A DNA stretch of 62,477 nt from an uncultured Muribaculaceae bacterium (GTDB lineage Bacteria; Bacteroidota; Bacteroidia; Bacteroidales; Muribaculaceae), in assembly GCA_947627615.1 (NCBI GenBank), contig CANQWS010000017.1:1-62477 (forward strand), in the 5' to 3' direction. The notes beneath the pieces were generated by a model. That model was not told the origin of the DNA. It was given only the letters and a program-made list of their open reading frames with translations, and made no database searches. Below are positions 62,317 through 62,477 of this stretch, piece after piece (position 1 is the stretch's first letter; each line of letters begins with the position of its first letter). The translations under genes were made by a program, and so were the position numbers.

Positions 62317-62477
62317 TTAAGCACATGACAAAAATTTGAACACATCGAATTTCGGCTTGTAGAGCGGTCTTAGAAGAACGTTTGCGATTTCTTCCAGACC
62401 ATACTTGATTATTGATTTGGCTCTCTTGCCGTGTTTCAATATTCTGATAGCTTTTACATTGATATCCTTATGTTCAC
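62317..62477 (-). mobile_element. IS4-family transposase, 3' end only
   Basis: The last 52 codons of an open frame entering from the right edge: KAIRILKHGKRAKSIIKYGL and KPKFDVFKFLSCA, then TAA. This matches the C-terminus of IS4-family transposases of Bacteroidales. The rest of the element lies beyond the window, so completeness is unknown. Terminal repeats could not be found in the 62182-62316 gap. Confidence 0.75.

Noticed and set aside
1-62477. CRISPR arrays and complete insertion sequences
   Set aside because: No array of regularly spaced repeats was seen; only the 3' end of one transposase gene is present at the right edge.

Overview
The window is chromosomal DNA from a member of the Bacteroidales, most likely Muribaculaceae or a close relative. 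Evidence: many intergenic regions carry the Bacteroidetes -7 promoter box TAnnTTTG; Shine-Dalgarno sites are absent; IleRS, the zinc-poor DksA-like protein, DUF4296, DUF3822, DUF4105, GH130 plus MFS, and S-type sulfatases are typical of the order. Base composition is GC-rich for the order, falling in two patches (about 44.3-47.4 kb and 58.4-62.5 kb).

Layout. 0-16 kb (+): a secreted DUF7477-like protein whose start is unclear; guaA with a strong terminator; an ileS-dksA-like-lspA-DUF4296-small ORF-U32 peptidase run with repeated ATGA overlaps; then galE, a DUF4105 protein, a catalytically dead-looking PafA-type phosphatase homologue and a sulfatase. 16-20 kb (+): recJ-recQ. 19.7-23 kb (-): topA followed by an RluA-type pseudouridine synthase. 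23-24.1 kb: an operator-like palindrome, six degenerate 9-bp repeats and an orphan protein faintly resembling a phage terminase. 24.3-26.8 kb (-): GH130 phosphorylase plus MFS transporter, then tRNA-Arg(CCU). 27-32.2 kb (+): DUF3822-rsmD, a DKNYY repeat protein, a lipoprotein, a PagL-like deacylase, a secreted protein and an XRE regulator. 32.2-36 kb (+): a methionine operon (metY-metX-hom) preceded by a Met-rich leader peptide and a four-segment attenuator. 36-42.7 kb (-): a His-rich secreted protein, a GNAT enzyme, and the chain pyrB-pyrI-flavin reductase-glyA-sulfatase.

42.8-47.4 kb is accessory: an MptE-like protein, a secreted protein, a DUF3791-DUF3990-DUF3791 module (a candidate ADP-ribosyltransferase toxin with partners), a GNAT pseudogene broken by a 5-bp duplication, and a DUF1016/YhcG nuclease gene with an in-frame TGA, bracketed by 19-bp direct repeats. 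47.4-55.2 kb is housekeeping: greA-HIT, an ATP-grasp-like protein, nitroreductase-DUF2520-kdsC-maf, and carB without carA. 55.2-62.5 kb is again accessory: a small two-helix membrane protein, a Firmicutes-like Y-family polymerase with a YolD-like partner, an SGNH hydrolase, a frameshifted small gene, a PadR-PspC operon behind a palindromic operator, a decayed HigBA toxin-antitoxin pair, a lipoprotein and the 3' end of an IS4-family transposase running off the window.

The strongest regulatory observation is the methionine attenuator at 32254-32443. The strongest protein-level observations are the swapped GIHH signature in IleRS, which in studied type-2 enzymes goes with extreme mupirocin resistance, and the pseudo-phosphatase paired with DUF4105. 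All calls come from reading the sequence and translations by eye; no database search was run.
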